From NCBI RefSeq assembly GCF_028290025.1, contig NZ_JAQGKQ010000092.1, positions 1 to 64,000 of the forward strand: a stretch of DNA of 64,000 bases. Reading direction: 5' to 3'. Positions 47,461 through 55,465 of the stretch are shown here, in pieces; within the stretch, counting starts at the first letter, position 1, and each line of letters opens with the position of its first letter. Source of the stretch: Cypionkella sp. (GTDB lineage: Bacteria > Pseudomonadota > Alphaproteobacteria > Rhodobacterales > Rhodobacteraceae). The position numbers were made by a program, and so were the translations under genes. The notes beneath the pieces were generated by a model, which ran no database searches, was not told the DNA's origin, and saw nothing but the letters and a program-made list of their open reading frames with translations.

Positions 47461-48660
47461 ATGACAAAATCCGTATCCCTGCTGCGCTATTCGCTGGTGC
47501 TGGGCCTCGTTGCCGCTGTCGGTCCGTTCGCGATTGATATGTATCTGCCCGCGATGCCGAAGATCCAAAGCGATCTTGGCACCTCGATGCAGGCGGTGCA
47601 GTGGACGATTGTGGCATATTTCCTCGCCTTCGGTATCGCGCAACTGATCTACGGTCCGTGGGCCGATCAAGCCGGACGCAAGCCGCCGATGTATGCGGGC
47701 CTCGCCCTGTTCATGGTAGGCACGGTGATTTGCGCGCTTGCCCCTACAGTAGAGGTGCTGATCTTCGGGCGCTTCATCCAAGGCATTGGCGGCGCTGCCA
47801 ACATGGTGGTTCTGCGCGCGATGATCCGCGATCTCGCTACCGGAGCCAGCGCCACCCGGATGATGTCCACCATCATGATCGTCATCGCGATCTCGCCGCT
47901 GCTGGCACCGCTGTCAGGCTCGGCGTTGCTGGCGTTTGGCTCATGGCGGCTGGTATTCTGGGCGCTGCTGCTGGCGGCGACGCTCAGCTTCTTCCTGATC
48001 TATTTCATGGTGGATGAGACTTTGCCGCCGGAAAACCGCCAGCCATTCGACCTCGCCACCATGCGCAAAGGTCTCGCCGTGCTGTTCACCGATCGCAGCT
48101 TTCTCGCCATGACCTTCCTTGCAGGCTTTGCTTTCGCCAGCTTCTTCGTGTTCATCGCCTCGGCATCCTTCGTCTACACCGGCCAATTCGGCCTCAGCCC
48201 AACGCAATTCTCGCTGGCCTTCGCGCTAAATGCCTGTGGCTTCTTCGCGGCCTCGCAGTTCGCCGCGCCGATCAGCCAGCGTCTCGGATCAAAACGCATG
48301 ATCGTGCTGGCAACTACAGGATTTGGCACCGCCACCATCGCGCTTTTCTGCTTCGCCTTGGCCGGTTTTGCCAACCTTCACGTCACCATGGCAGGCTTGT
48401 TTATCGCCAATATGTTCCTCGGGCTGGTGCTGCCAACCGCGCAGGTTTTGGCGCTCGAGGAACAAGGCGAGCATGCCGGTCTGGCGGCATCCCTCGGCGG
48501 CACGATGCAGATGGTCGCGGCTGGAGTGCTGGTGGCTTTAACCGGCCCGTTCATGGATGGCACCGTGGTACCGATGCTGGGCGCGATTGCTTTGTGCGGC
48601 GTGATCGCGCTGCTGTTGTCGCGGCTGATCCCGCGTCAGGCTGCGGTGGCTGCGGTCTGA
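47461..48660 (+). CDS. MFS multidrug exporter, Bcr/CflA type
   Basis: The 399-residue protein has twelve membrane segments. It has the opening GPFAIDMYLPAMPKIQSDLG, the motif A loop YGPWADQAGRKPPMYAG, and RFIQGIGGAANMVVLRAMIRDL, hallmarks of the Bcr/CflA drug exporters. It is predicted to expel drugs such as bicyclomycin or chloramphenicol by proton antiport. The ATG at 47461 is preferred over an in-frame start 21 bases earlier. Its 3' end overlaps the convergent dusA by 25 bases. Confidence 0.9.
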   Translation: MTKSVSLLRYSLVLGLVAAVGPFAIDMYLPAMPKIQSDLGTSMQAVQWTIVAYFLAFGIAQLIYGPWADQAGRKPPMYAGLALFMVGTVICALAPTVEVLIFGRFIQGIGGAANMVVLRAMIRDLATGASATRMMSTIMIVIAISPLLAPLSGSALLAFGSWRLVFWALLLAATLSFFLIYFMVDETLPPENRQPFDLATMRKGLAVLFTDRSFLAMTFLAGFAFASFFVFIASASFVYTGQFGLSPTQFSLAFALNACGFFAASQFAAPISQRLGSKRMIVLATTGFGTATIALFCFALAGFANLHVTMAGLFIANMFLGLVLPTAQVLALEEQGEHAGLAASLGGTMQMVAAGVLVALTGPFMDGTVVPMLGAIALCGVIALLLSRLIPRQAAVAAV

Positions 48661-49646
48661 AGTTCGGCCAAAGCGGCGTCGAGCACATCCAGCCCCGCGC
48701 CGGGTTTATTTGCGCGTTCTGACAGCACCCGGCGCCAACCCCGCGCGCCGGGCCGCCCGGTGAACAGCCCGAGCATATGCCGGGTGATCTGATGCAACCG
48801 CCCGCCTTGCGCGATGTGATTGAGCATATAAGGCCGCATCGCCTCAACCGCGCCGAAGGCATCAGCGCCGGTGTCCGCTCCCCACAACGCATCCGCCCCG
48901 ACCAGCACCGAAGCCGGGTCATGGTAAGCGGCACGCCCCAACATCACACCATCAAGCCCCTGCTGCAGCAAGGTTTTCGCCTGATCCAGCGAGGTAATGC
49001 CGCCGTTGATACAAATCATCAAATGCGGAAACGCCGCTTTCATCCGCAAAACCAGATCGTAATTCAGCGGCGGCACTTCACGATTTTCTTTCGGTGAAAG
49101 CCCCTTCAACCAAGCCTTGCGGGCGTGCACAATAAAATGCGTCACCCCCGCCGCTGAGACTTTTTCAATGAAATCCGGCAGCACGATTTCCGGGTCTTGC
49201 TCGTCCACCCCAATGCGACACTTAACCGTCACCGGCACATTCGCCTCGGCCATCATCGCCGCCACGCAATCCGCGACCAGTGTGGGACGCTCCATCAGCA
49301 CCGCACCAAAACAACCCGACTGCACCCGATCTGACGGGCAACCGACGTTCAGGTTGATCTCATCATAGCCCCAATCGCGGGCGATCCTTGTGGCAGCGCC
49401 CAACTCATGCGGATCAGAGCCGCCGATTTGCAGCGCAATCGGGTGCTCCTCGGCACTGTAATCCAGCAGGCGGCTTTTCGGTCCATGCAGGATGGCGGCC
49501 GCTGTCACCATCTCGGTATAAACCATCGCACGCTTGGTCATTTGGCGGTGGAACACGCGGCAATGTCGATCAGACCAATCCATCATTGGCGCAACCGAAA
49601 GCCGATGCGCACCATAAGACATTGTCTTTACTACATTATCGTTCAT
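48636..49646 (-). CDS. dusA: tRNA-dihydrouridine(20/20a) synthase DusA
   Basis: DusA reduces uridines 20 and 20a in tRNA with FMN and NADPH. The 336-residue product has HRLSVAPMMDWSDRHCR (residues 14-30), the catalytic GCPS cysteine at residue 103 (INLNVGCPSDRVQ) and MICINGGITS. The first residues MNDNVVKTMSYGA are unlike those of typical DusA, which usually starts shortly before RLSVAPMMDW. The integrase gene begins 109 bases upstream on the other strand. This fits an element that has integrated into the 5' end and supplied a new start and promoter. Confidence 0.93.
   Translation of the reverse strand: MNDNVVKTMSYGAHRLSVAPMMDWSDRHCRVFHRQMTKRAMVYTEMVTAAAILHGPKSRLLDYSAEEHPIALQIGGSDPHELGAATRIARDWGYDEINLNVGCPSDRVQSGCFGAVLMERPTLVADCVAAMMAEANVPVTVKCRIGVDEQDPEIVLPDFIEKVSAAGVTHFIVHARKAWLKGLSPKENREVPPLNYDLVLRMKAAFPHLMICINGGITSLDQAKTLLQQGLDGVMLGRAAYHDPASVLVGADALWGADTGADAFGAVEAMRPYMLNHIAQGGRLHQITRHMLGLFTGRPGARGWRRVLSERANKPGAGLDVLDAALAELQTAATAA
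49557..49598. other. Candidate attachment site inside the dusA 5' end
   Basis: This interval encodes DusA residues 17-30 (VAPMMDWSDRHCR). Published dusA-integrating elements recombine within the 5' part of dusA. The core cannot be fixed without the other junction, which is not in the window; I found no second copy downstream. Boundaries are therefore a guess. Confidence 0.3.
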
Positions 49647-49672
49647 TCAATCACCTTTGAAACGTTGGCAAA

Positions 49673-49751
49673 GTTGCACGATTTCGGTTGATTTGCCTAC
49701 ATTCCCGCCTATGGTGCAACCCAAGTTGCACGGAATCACATGGAGTTGCAC
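49673..49751. promoter_or_regulatory. Four GTTGCAC boxes between dusA and the integrase
   Basis: GTTGCAC occurs at 49673-49679, 49725-49731 and 49745-49751, and inverted (GTGCAAC) at 49714-49720. The inverted copy and the next one make a dyad with a 4-base gap (49714-49731). The last two direct copies are 20 bases apart. They lie just before the integrase start and next to the dusA start, so they may be arm-type integrase sites or operators of an excision regulator. Confidence 0.5.
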
Positions 49752-49755
49752 GGGT

Positions 49756-50874
49756 ATGGGAAGTTTACGGGAAGAAGCTGACAAAGCGGGAAATCCTATT
49801 TTTAAGCTAACGATAACAAGGACTAAGCAAAAACACCGAGAAACCCGATCTTTCCGTACCGAAACAGCAGCACGGGCTTGGGAAAAAAAGCGGGAAGCCG
49901 AACTTGATGCGACTGTAGCCCTAGGTAAGCCACTTACCAAACAACGCAACGAAGGCAAGACTCTAGGCGACGCGATTGACAAATACATCACCGAACAAAT
50001 GAAGGAAATAGGGCGAACCAAGACCCAAGTTTTGCAGACAATCCGCAACGAGTACGACATATCGAAAATGCGATGCGACCAAATAACCAGCCAAGACATC
50101 GTAGCGTTTGCTAAAGAATTGCATTTTCGGCCCAAACTTAACAGCGCCGCGACTGTAATGAATTACGTTAGCCATTTGCAGGCCGTATTTGCCATTGCTA
50201 AGGATGCATGGGATTTTCCGTTAGACATAACTGAAATGCAATCAGCCCAACGAGTTTGTTCAAGATTGGGTATTACCAAAAAGGCCATAAAGCGGACTCG
50301 TCGGCCTACTCTAGATGAATTGGATATCCTGCTAACTCATTTCCAGTTGGCATATAACGCACGTGCAAACGGTTGCCCAATGCACCTACTTTCCATATTC
50401 GCGTTATTTTCAACCCGACGACAAGCAGAAATAGAACGTATCGAATGGGCCGATTATGACAGAATAAACAAACGGATTTGGGTACGAGATATGAAACATC
50501 CCGGCGATAAGATAGGCAATGATGTGCCTGTTCTGTTGCCTGATCCATGCTGCGATATCATCGACAGTATGCCAAAAATTTCACCAAGAATTTTTCCGCA
50601 TTCAACCTACGCCATGAGCGCCAACTGGACTAGGGCTTGTCAATTCCACAACATTAAGGATTTACATTTTCACGATTTGAGGCATGAAGGCGTTTCGAGA
50701 TTATTCGAAATGGGGAAAACATTGCCCGAAGCCGCATCTGTATCCGGCCATAGATCATGGTCGAGTCTTCAACGATATACTCACATTATCACGGCTGGCG
50801 ACAAATACGAAAATTGGAAATGGATAAAGGTGGCAACAGACCCAACTTCCCATAACTTGAATCCCCAACCATAA
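49756..50874 (+). CDS. int: Tyrosine recombinase (phage/island integrase)
   Basis: The 372-residue protein has an N-terminal arm-binding part (MGSLREEADKAGNPIFKLTI) and a core-binding helical domain (about 65-185). The catalytic domain has Arg221/Arg222 in LFSTRRQAEIERIEW, His306-x-x-Arg309 in FHDLRHEG, His332 in SGHRSW and the nucleophile Tyr341 in LQRYTH. The ATG at 49756 is chosen because integrases of this type begin MGxL/I and GGAG lies 10 bases before. An in-frame start at 49657 would leave only 10 bases to dusA. Its place at the dusA 5' end points to a dusA-specific integrase. Confidence 0.93.
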   Translation: MGSLREEADKAGNPIFKLTITRTKQKHRETRSFRTETAARAWEKKREAELDATVALGKPLTKQRNEGKTLGDAIDKYITEQMKEIGRTKTQVLQTIRNEYDISKMRCDQITSQDIVAFAKELHFRPKLNSAATVMNYVSHLQAVFAIAKDAWDFPLDITEMQSAQRVCSRLGITKKAIKRTRRPTLDELDILLTHFQLAYNARANGCPMHLLSIFALFSTRRQAEIERIEWADYDRINKRIWVRDMKHPGDKIGNDVPVLLPDPCCDIIDSMPKISPRIFPHSTYAMSANWTRACQFHNIKDLHFHDLRHEGVSRLFEMGKTLPEAASVSGHRSWSSLQRYTHIITAGDKYENWKWIKVATDPTSHNLNPQP

Positions 50875-50977
50875 ATCAAACCTGCCTGCCATATTCAGTT
50901 ATGGCAGAGGATCACCATCCCGTAGTAGTCACCTACCCTACCAAGGCAGCTAGACAGAAATCGCCATCTTGACAATG

Positions 50978-51514
50978 CTATCTCCCTCTTTTTAAATTCA
51001 ATGGATATCTTGCGCGAATGAAGTTAACCCCCTGCCCAATCAAACCATCGCCAATAAATTCACGAATCTTCGCATCCGGCGTTTGCGATAGATTTTCAAG
51101 TTCTACGTTGATCAGTAAGTCTGCTAGCAATCGGCCCAAGTTATCACAGTCGTTGATCAAACTTTGCGAGACTGCCACAGATGCAATAAGTGCATCATCT
51201 AAACTGTCAGCAAGGTCAGTGATTTTATGGCACAAAATATTTCTGCTTTTAACTATACGCTCGATAATAACAAGCACGCTATAGTCAATGTCTGACCTAT
51301 CTTTCAGCATGGCCATCAGATTTCCAAGGCTATTGTCATTCCTAAGACTATCCATTTTTCTATCAACCTGACTGGACTTTAGTGCATCTTTACTCGGCAC
51401 CGCGAACAGTAGTATTCCCGCTAAAACGAACTCCATTTGTTGCACTCGAACCATAGCGAAGCCCAATGTTCTAAGTGCATCATCAATAAATTTTAACTTT
51501 TCATCCACAGACAT
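50978..51514 (-). CDS. Hypothetical protein of the island
   Basis: The 178-residue product begins MSVDEKLKFIDDALRTLGFAMVRVQQMEFVLAGILLFAV. It is mainly helical with alternating leucines, and has one fairly hydrophobic stretch (about 29-40). It is rich in Asp, Asn and Leu, unlike the chromosomal genes. The pattern of an N-terminal helix pair followed by KSRNILCHK resembles small proteins that neighbour restriction or abortive-infection genes (RNxxxH-like element), but the resemblance is weak and I assign no function. It forms a pair with the next gene 17 bases upstream. Confidence 0.65.
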   Translation of the reverse strand: MSVDEKLKFIDDALRTLGFAMVRVQQMEFVLAGILLFAVPSKDALKSSQVDRKMDSLRNDNSLGNLMAMLKDRSDIDYSVLVIIERIVKSRNILCHKITDLADSLDDALIASVAVSQSLINDCDNLGRLLADLLINVELENLSQTPDAKIREFIGDGLIGQGVNFIRARYPLNLKRGR

Positions 51515-51531
51515 ATTTCAGCACCACACAG

Positions 51532-51765
51532 TCACGGCCCATCATGCAGACCCGCATTCAATACATGGCGATAATACGCTTCAAACTTTTGATTCAAATC
51601 AATATACAGATCGTCAAAATCCATTTTACTCAAACCATGAATCGAACGGGCATGTGCAAGAAACTTTTCAATCTCTTGATCAATAGTTTCATCGCCAGAA
51701 AAAGGTTGAAGAATAATATTAGCTTGCAACCATTCTTGTAATATCGAACCTGCATTATCGGCCAT
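51532..51765 (-). CDS. Small hypothetical protein paired with the previous gene
   Basis: The 77-residue product starts MADNAGSILQEWLQANIILQPFSGDETIDQEIEKFL. It is acidic and helical. An ATG at 51816 is possible, but the one at 51765 has TGGAG about 10 bases upstream. It precedes the 178-residue gene in the same direction, so the two could act together. Function unknown. Confidence 0.55.
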   Translation of the reverse strand: MADNAGSILQEWLQANIILQPFSGDETIDQEIEKFLAHARSIHGLSKMDFDDLYIDLNQKFEAYYRHVLNAGLHDGP

Positions 51766-52351
51766 TTGGATAACTCCATTTTGGGATACACCGGAACCAT
51801 CATAGCAGCCGATCAATTTCCGATCAAGTGTTTGGTTATATCATTACTTCAATAGGTTTTTCAAATACTTCGCCAGACCAATAGTGCGAACCATTACTAA
51901 AAATTTCGAAAACATGATTTCCGCCGACAATGCCAAAGCCATCGCCAAAGCAATTTCATAAGATATGGGAATTGCAAAGAAGGTCATGGCTGGATTCAAT
52001 AAGATCAATCCAAACACAATCAGCAATACGAAACAATCGACTTATCGAGAAATCTACCGAGAAAGGTAGCCGCCGTTTCTCATCCTCGACGATCTTTATC
52101 CAGCTGATCGCGGACGAATCCTCTCAGGCATCTTGCCCGAAAAATTTTACTTATCCGGCCCCCTACTTTCGGGGGGGATTACCGATTGATCCATTTGACG
52201 CGTGTTGCGGCCAATCGAATATGGCGGCAGTTTGACGAGTTTATGGCCTGAATCACTGTGACGTCACCACTAGCAACCTATTTGCGCCACAACGGTAATT
52301 TAGGCGGGGGCGATGCTAACTTACTCAGATCCCAATATAAGGCCAAATGCA
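51766..52351. other. Island gap with one possible small membrane protein
   Basis: Nothing convincing is coded in these 586 bases. On the minus strand 51844-52026 is open for 60 residues starting with TTG (LIVFGLILLNPAMTFF, then ALAMALALSAEIMFSKF). It is hydrophobic enough to be a two-helix membrane protein, but the start is weak and no ribosome-binding site is clear. The rest is AT-rich with no visible repeat. Confidence 0.3.
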
Positions 52352-52747
52352 GTGAACCATAAAGTAATAGCGATTATTTTCTTTGCGGCAGTTTCAGGTT
52401 GCGTCCCGGCACAACCCCTACAAACCTACCAACCGATAGTTGATCGGCCCAATAAGCACTTTTCTTCTGATCTTGCGGAATGCCGAACCCTGGCCACGTC
52501 AGCCCAAGCAAAATACACCAAAGAACAGAATGACAAGATGGCGGCAAACATTTTGGTAGGAATCATTGGTGGCGCGATAATTGGCAATTCGTACGGACAC
52601 AATGGTGGCTATGGGGCAGCGTATGGTGCAGCAGCAGGTGTCGCCGCGACCGATACCGACCTTGCCGCCAATGGCCCGGCGCGCATCATCGACCGATGTT
52701 TGGTAGGAAGAGGGCACAACGTGCTATCGGACCTAGGAAAAGGTTAA
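52352..52747 (+). CDS. Lipoprotein with glycine-zipper segment
   Basis: The 131-residue product has a lipoprotein signal: NHKVIAIIFFAAVSGC, with cysteine as the lipid site. A mature part of about 115 residues contains a glycine-rich hydrophobic stretch NILVGIIGGAIIGNSYGHNGGYGAAYGAAAG (about 69-99), the glycine-zipper pattern found in outer membrane lipoproteins. The start is a GTG at 52352 with AAGG 9 bases upstream. An ATG at 52313 would put 13 charged residues before the signal. Function unknown; it may be anchored in the outer membrane. Confidence 0.7.
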   Translation: MNHKVIAIIFFAAVSGCVPAQPLQTYQPIVDRPNKHFSSDLAECRTLATSAQAKYTKEQNDKMAANILVGIIGGAIIGNSYGHNGGYGAAYGAAAGVAATDTDLAANGPARIIDRCLVGRGHNVLSDLGKG

Positions 52748-52757
52748 CCATATAAAT

Positions 52758-52785
52758 GTTGGGCGGGGGGTGCCTCCCGCCCGAC
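52758..52785 (+). terminator. GC-rich hairpin after the lipoprotein gene
   Basis: GTTGGGCGGG and CCCGCCCGAC form a 10-bp stem (one G-U pair) with an 8-base loop, 10 bases after the lipoprotein stop. No T tract follows, so it is a weak or Rho-assisted terminator. Confidence 0.5.
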
Positions 52786-53063
52786 TCTAAGCAAGATAAC
52801 AAGCCACGAGGGCGCGGGGCATCTGCACTGGCGACATTCGACACTTCATTCTGCGCCCTAGTCCCGATCACTGCGCCACGATGCAGACCCCTTAAGTCCC
52901 ACCGCGCGTCAGCGACCCGCGAAAGTTCACTATCTCGCCTGTTCTAGTCAGGGCTACCTCAATCGCCTTCCGGCTGACGCCCGGAAATGCCCTGTCGCTC
53001 ACTTCCCCAGCCGAAAGACCCTGCCCGCTAACGCGTGGCTGATAGTGAGATGGTGAGTATTTT
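52786..53063 (-). other. GC-rich stretch with an open minus-strand frame lacking a start
   Basis: No gene with a start is seen. On the minus strand a frame runs without a stop from about 53060 to 52896. It reads VSGQGLSAGEVSDRAFPGVS and continues RKAIEVALTRTGEIVNFRG, which looks protein-like (helix-turn-helix-like spacing) and is more GC-rich than its surroundings. It lies in a different frame from the gene at 53064-53378. It may be a leftover of an older gene. Confidence 0.3.
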
Positions 53064-53378
53064 TTAGAATGCCGCTTCGGACTGCCTCATCATCGCGATT
53101 ACCTGCTCACATGTCATAGAGGGGTCAGTGCTTTGTGTGAGCATCGCGCGATTGCCATAATCTTCGAAGACGGCCATAGCAGATTGAAAATCCGCATCTG
53201 ACGTAGACTTGCTTTTCATTAGGCTTACTATTGATCGAGTCCAATTTTCGCTTGGCGAAACTCCACACGCCACTGACATTCCCATCAGTGCCCCGGCAGT
53301 TTGCCCCAAGACCTGCGCCTCGGCGTGAGCCGCTGTAGTCCAAAAGATCAGAACAATAGGAGCCAAAAAACATCGCAT
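53064..53378 (-). CDS. Secreted hypothetical protein of the island
   Basis: The 104-residue product has a signal peptide (MRCFLAPIVLIFWTTAAHA) and a mature part of about 85 residues. It has cysteines at SVACGVSP and MTCEQVIAMM that could pair. The body is helical with many Ser and Met residues. I do not recognise a family. The gap to the serine recombinase (53379-53606) holds no gene but does hold the short repeats listed next. Confidence 0.6.
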   Translation of the reverse strand: MRCFLAPIVLIFWTTAAHAEAQVLGQTAGALMGMSVACGVSPSENWTRSIVSLMKSKSTSDADFQSAMAVFEDYGNRAMLTQSTDPSMTCEQVIAMMRQSEAAF

Positions 53379-53557
53379 GGTTTCACCTTGTTAATTGCAT
53401 CACTCAATTAGTGCGAGGCCCGCGCTTACGTCAACAAATATGGTGTTCATGGTGGGCACGGCATGCGTGCATCGCACCACGAACTGTCCGCAAGAGTATA
53501 ATTCTGCATACATCTGAAAATAGACGTGTTCGGGTGTACTTTAGGGTAGCTTTTACC

Positions 53558-53597
53558 AATCGTACAGTGTATTAATCGTACAGTAACCTAACGGACG
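53558..53597. repeat. Short repeats before the serine recombinase gene
   Basis: AATCGTACAGT occurs at 53558-53568 and again at 53574-53584, 16 bases apart. Directly after the second copy comes TAACCTAACGGACG (53584-53597), which occurs again at 55224-55237, about 1.64 kb downstream. The recombinase start is 10 bases further on. The 11-bp pair may be a recombinase or repressor binding site. The 14-bp repeat may mark the ends of a recombined segment. Confidence 0.55.
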
Positions 53598-53606
53598 TGA
53601 AAGCCA

Positions 53607-54275
53607 GTGACACCGACGCCCAAAACAGTCCTGTATGTACGTTGCTCGACATCTGAGCAAACGAGTGCGCACCAGATCACCCAAGCCCGCGATGCTGGAT
53701 TTGTATTCGACGACTCCCATGTCATTACAGATCATGGCGTGTCAGGCGTCTCGACCAAGTTAAAAGATCGCGACCAAGGAAAACGTCTGTTTGATCTACT
53801 CCAGCCCGGTGACACGCTTCTAGTACGTTGGGTCAATCGGATCGGGCGGGACTACATGGACGTAAAGACCAACATAGAGTCCTTTCTGCGACGCGGTGTT
53901 ACCGTAAAGACAGTAATTAACAATATGGTGTTCCATCCCGACCATGTGTTGAAAGACCCCATGCAGATCGCCGCCCGTGATGCCGTCCTCGCGTTCATGG
54001 TTGGTATCGCTGCTGCCGAAGCCACTGCAGCGCGTGAAGCCCGTCGCGCAGGGATTGATCACGTTATGGACTCGGCGAACAAAGCCGACAAATATCGCGG
54101 TAAGAAACCGGGCTTTGACCGCAAAACCCTTGAAGCAGTGCTGACTTCACTTGCTGCCGACGCGCCAAACATAAGCATCATTGCCCGCGATAACGACCTG
54201 ACACGGCAAACCGTCATGCGAATCCGCAAAAATCCTTTAAATGCTGATACTTCGCTTCGAAAATGGGGGCTTTGA
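53607..54275 (+). CDS. Serine recombinase (resolvase/invertase family)
   Basis: The 222-residue protein has the catalytic domain of serine recombinases: TVLYVRCSTSEQTSAHQ (nucleophile Ser14), DHGVSGVSTKLKDRDQGKRL, and GDTLLVRWVNRIGRDYMDV with the conserved arginines. A long helix follows (about 125-155), then a small C-terminal helix-turn-helix (SIIARDNDLTRQTVMRIRKN, 190-209). The size fits resolvase or invertase rather than large integrases. The start is GTG, 10 bases after a repeated 14-mer. No transposase is next to it, so it may be the sole recombinase of a small resolvable segment. Confidence 0.85.
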   Translation: MTPTPKTVLYVRCSTSEQTSAHQITQARDAGFVFDDSHVITDHGVSGVSTKLKDRDQGKRLFDLLQPGDTLLVRWVNRIGRDYMDVKTNIESFLRRGVTVKTVINNMVFHPDHVLKDPMQIAARDAVLAFMVGIAAAEATAAREARRAGIDHVMDSANKADKYRGKKPGFDRKTLEAVLTSLAADAPNISIIARDNDLTRQTVMRIRKNPLNADTSLRKWGL

Positions 54276-54439
54276 TCAGGCAACACGTCATGCCGCAATT
54301 CATAAGCGATAAACTAACGCCACAAGTCGAACCGGCACTGTAGTGGCACATTTCCAGCCACTTTATGGAAATTGTTCCGGTAACTGCATCGCACCTGCAA
54401 GGCACCACGATAAGAAAATCCGCAAAAGTTAAGTGTGAA

Positions 54440-54694
54440 TTACTTCCATGGCAGATCATCAGCGATGGCAGATTTTGCAGCGTTCAAAAAATCTCGTTCG
54501 GTATCCGATAAGATGCTGGAAAACTTAGAAATGCTTCCTACCAGATAGTTCATTTCAGTTTTGTTTTCGTCACTTACAAGATGCTTACCTGCCCCCAAAT
54601 CACACTCTAAAATATCAAGGCGGGCTTGAATTTTTTCACTTAAATTCATGTATTTTCCAACAATAACAAATCCCTCTTGTACCGCTATTTCCAC
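54440..54694 (-). CDS. Small hypothetical protein, helical
   Basis: The product is 84 residues from a GTG at 54694 or 69 residues from the ATG at 54649 (MNLSEKIQARLDILECDLG). The ATG start has GGAA 7 bases upstream. The GTG start overlaps the upstream small gene by 10 bases. The sequence is mostly helical with charged and Leu/Ile residues alternating. Function unknown. It pairs with the gene at 54685. Confidence 0.5.
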   Translation of the reverse strand: MEIAVQEGFVIVGKYMNLSEKIQARLDILECDLGAGKHLVSDENKTEMNYLVGSISKFSSILSDTERDFLNAAKSAIADDLPWK

Positions 54695-54861
54695 TTTGCT
54701 TCTGGGTCGTATTTGAGTGCCGAAACTATTCTAGCGCGCGATCGTTGATCTTCCACAGACAACATTCCGGGCGTGGTGTACAACAGCTTTATTATTAATT
54801 CTTCACTCATGTCAGTTGAGGGTATTTCGGCGCGGATAATTGCGAGTGCCTCGGGATCCAT
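54685..54861 (-). CDS. 58-residue hypothetical protein, first of a pair
   Basis: The frame starts MDPEALAIIRAEIPSTDMSE and ends LKYDPEAKWK. AAAGGA lies about 12 bases before the ATG at 54861. It overlaps the next gene by up to 10 bases. Short, acidic and helical, the pair has the size of small two-gene regulatory units such as toxin-antitoxin pairs, but neither sequence is recognised. Confidence 0.45.
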   Translation of the reverse strand: MDPEALAIIRAEIPSTDMSEELIIKLLYTTPGMLSVEDQRSRARIVSALKYDPEAKWK

Positions 54862-55465
54862 CGAATTAATATTTCCTTTGCGATAAATGATTTGGCATCC
54901 AACACGCGGAAATGCTAGCTTTCGTGATGATGCTCGGAATTAATCCAACATTAATCGAAAATTGGCATATATGCAAATCAGTTAATAGTTTACTATGCAT
55001 TTTTCGTTATTATTTCGGTATGACATAACCGACCAATCAGGAGGCGCTTATAAATTGTGTTCAGAAATGAAGGCGGTTGTGGCGTCACGGTCTTCGTCAA
55101 GATGCGCAACGAAATTGAAACTCTCTTTAGCAATAGGGAAGACACCCTTTGGACCGTGCATGCCGTAACGCATAAGTTGACGTCACTCATCGAATAGTGT
55201 CGGTCTCATCGAGCAGCAGGGGATAACCTAACGGACGAGATGTGGGTCTTGCCGTGCTGATTTTCGGCAGCATCGGATGGCTCACCCACAAGCAATATAC
55301 GGTCAATGACGAATACAACGGGCTACCGCGCCGCATCCTCCGCCCCATCGTAGGCACGAGAGTATTGCCAGTAAGCGACTGCCCAACCTTGTCGACCATC
55401 CACCGATTGATTTCTGTCTGCGCACTGAGCATCGCAAAAATAGACCGCACTTCGATACTGCTTGC
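54862..55465. other. Island gap with the second copy of the 14-bp repeat
   Basis: No gene is supported in these 604 bases. A 46-residue open stretch on the plus strand (from a GTG at 55052, reading FRNEGGCGVTVFVKMRNEIET) ends at 55196; it has no ribosome-binding site. TAACCTAACGGACG lies at 55224-55237, copying 53584-53597. From about 55240 the sequence is more GC-rich than before and has open but unrecognised frames on both strands, so an older gene may have decayed here. Confidence 0.4.

Noticed and set aside
49338-49346. Loss of the DusA catalytic cysteine, suggested by FGAVLM where some enzymes have FGACLM
   Set aside because: The catalytic cysteine is the one in GCPS, which is present at residue 103; the other position is not catalytic.
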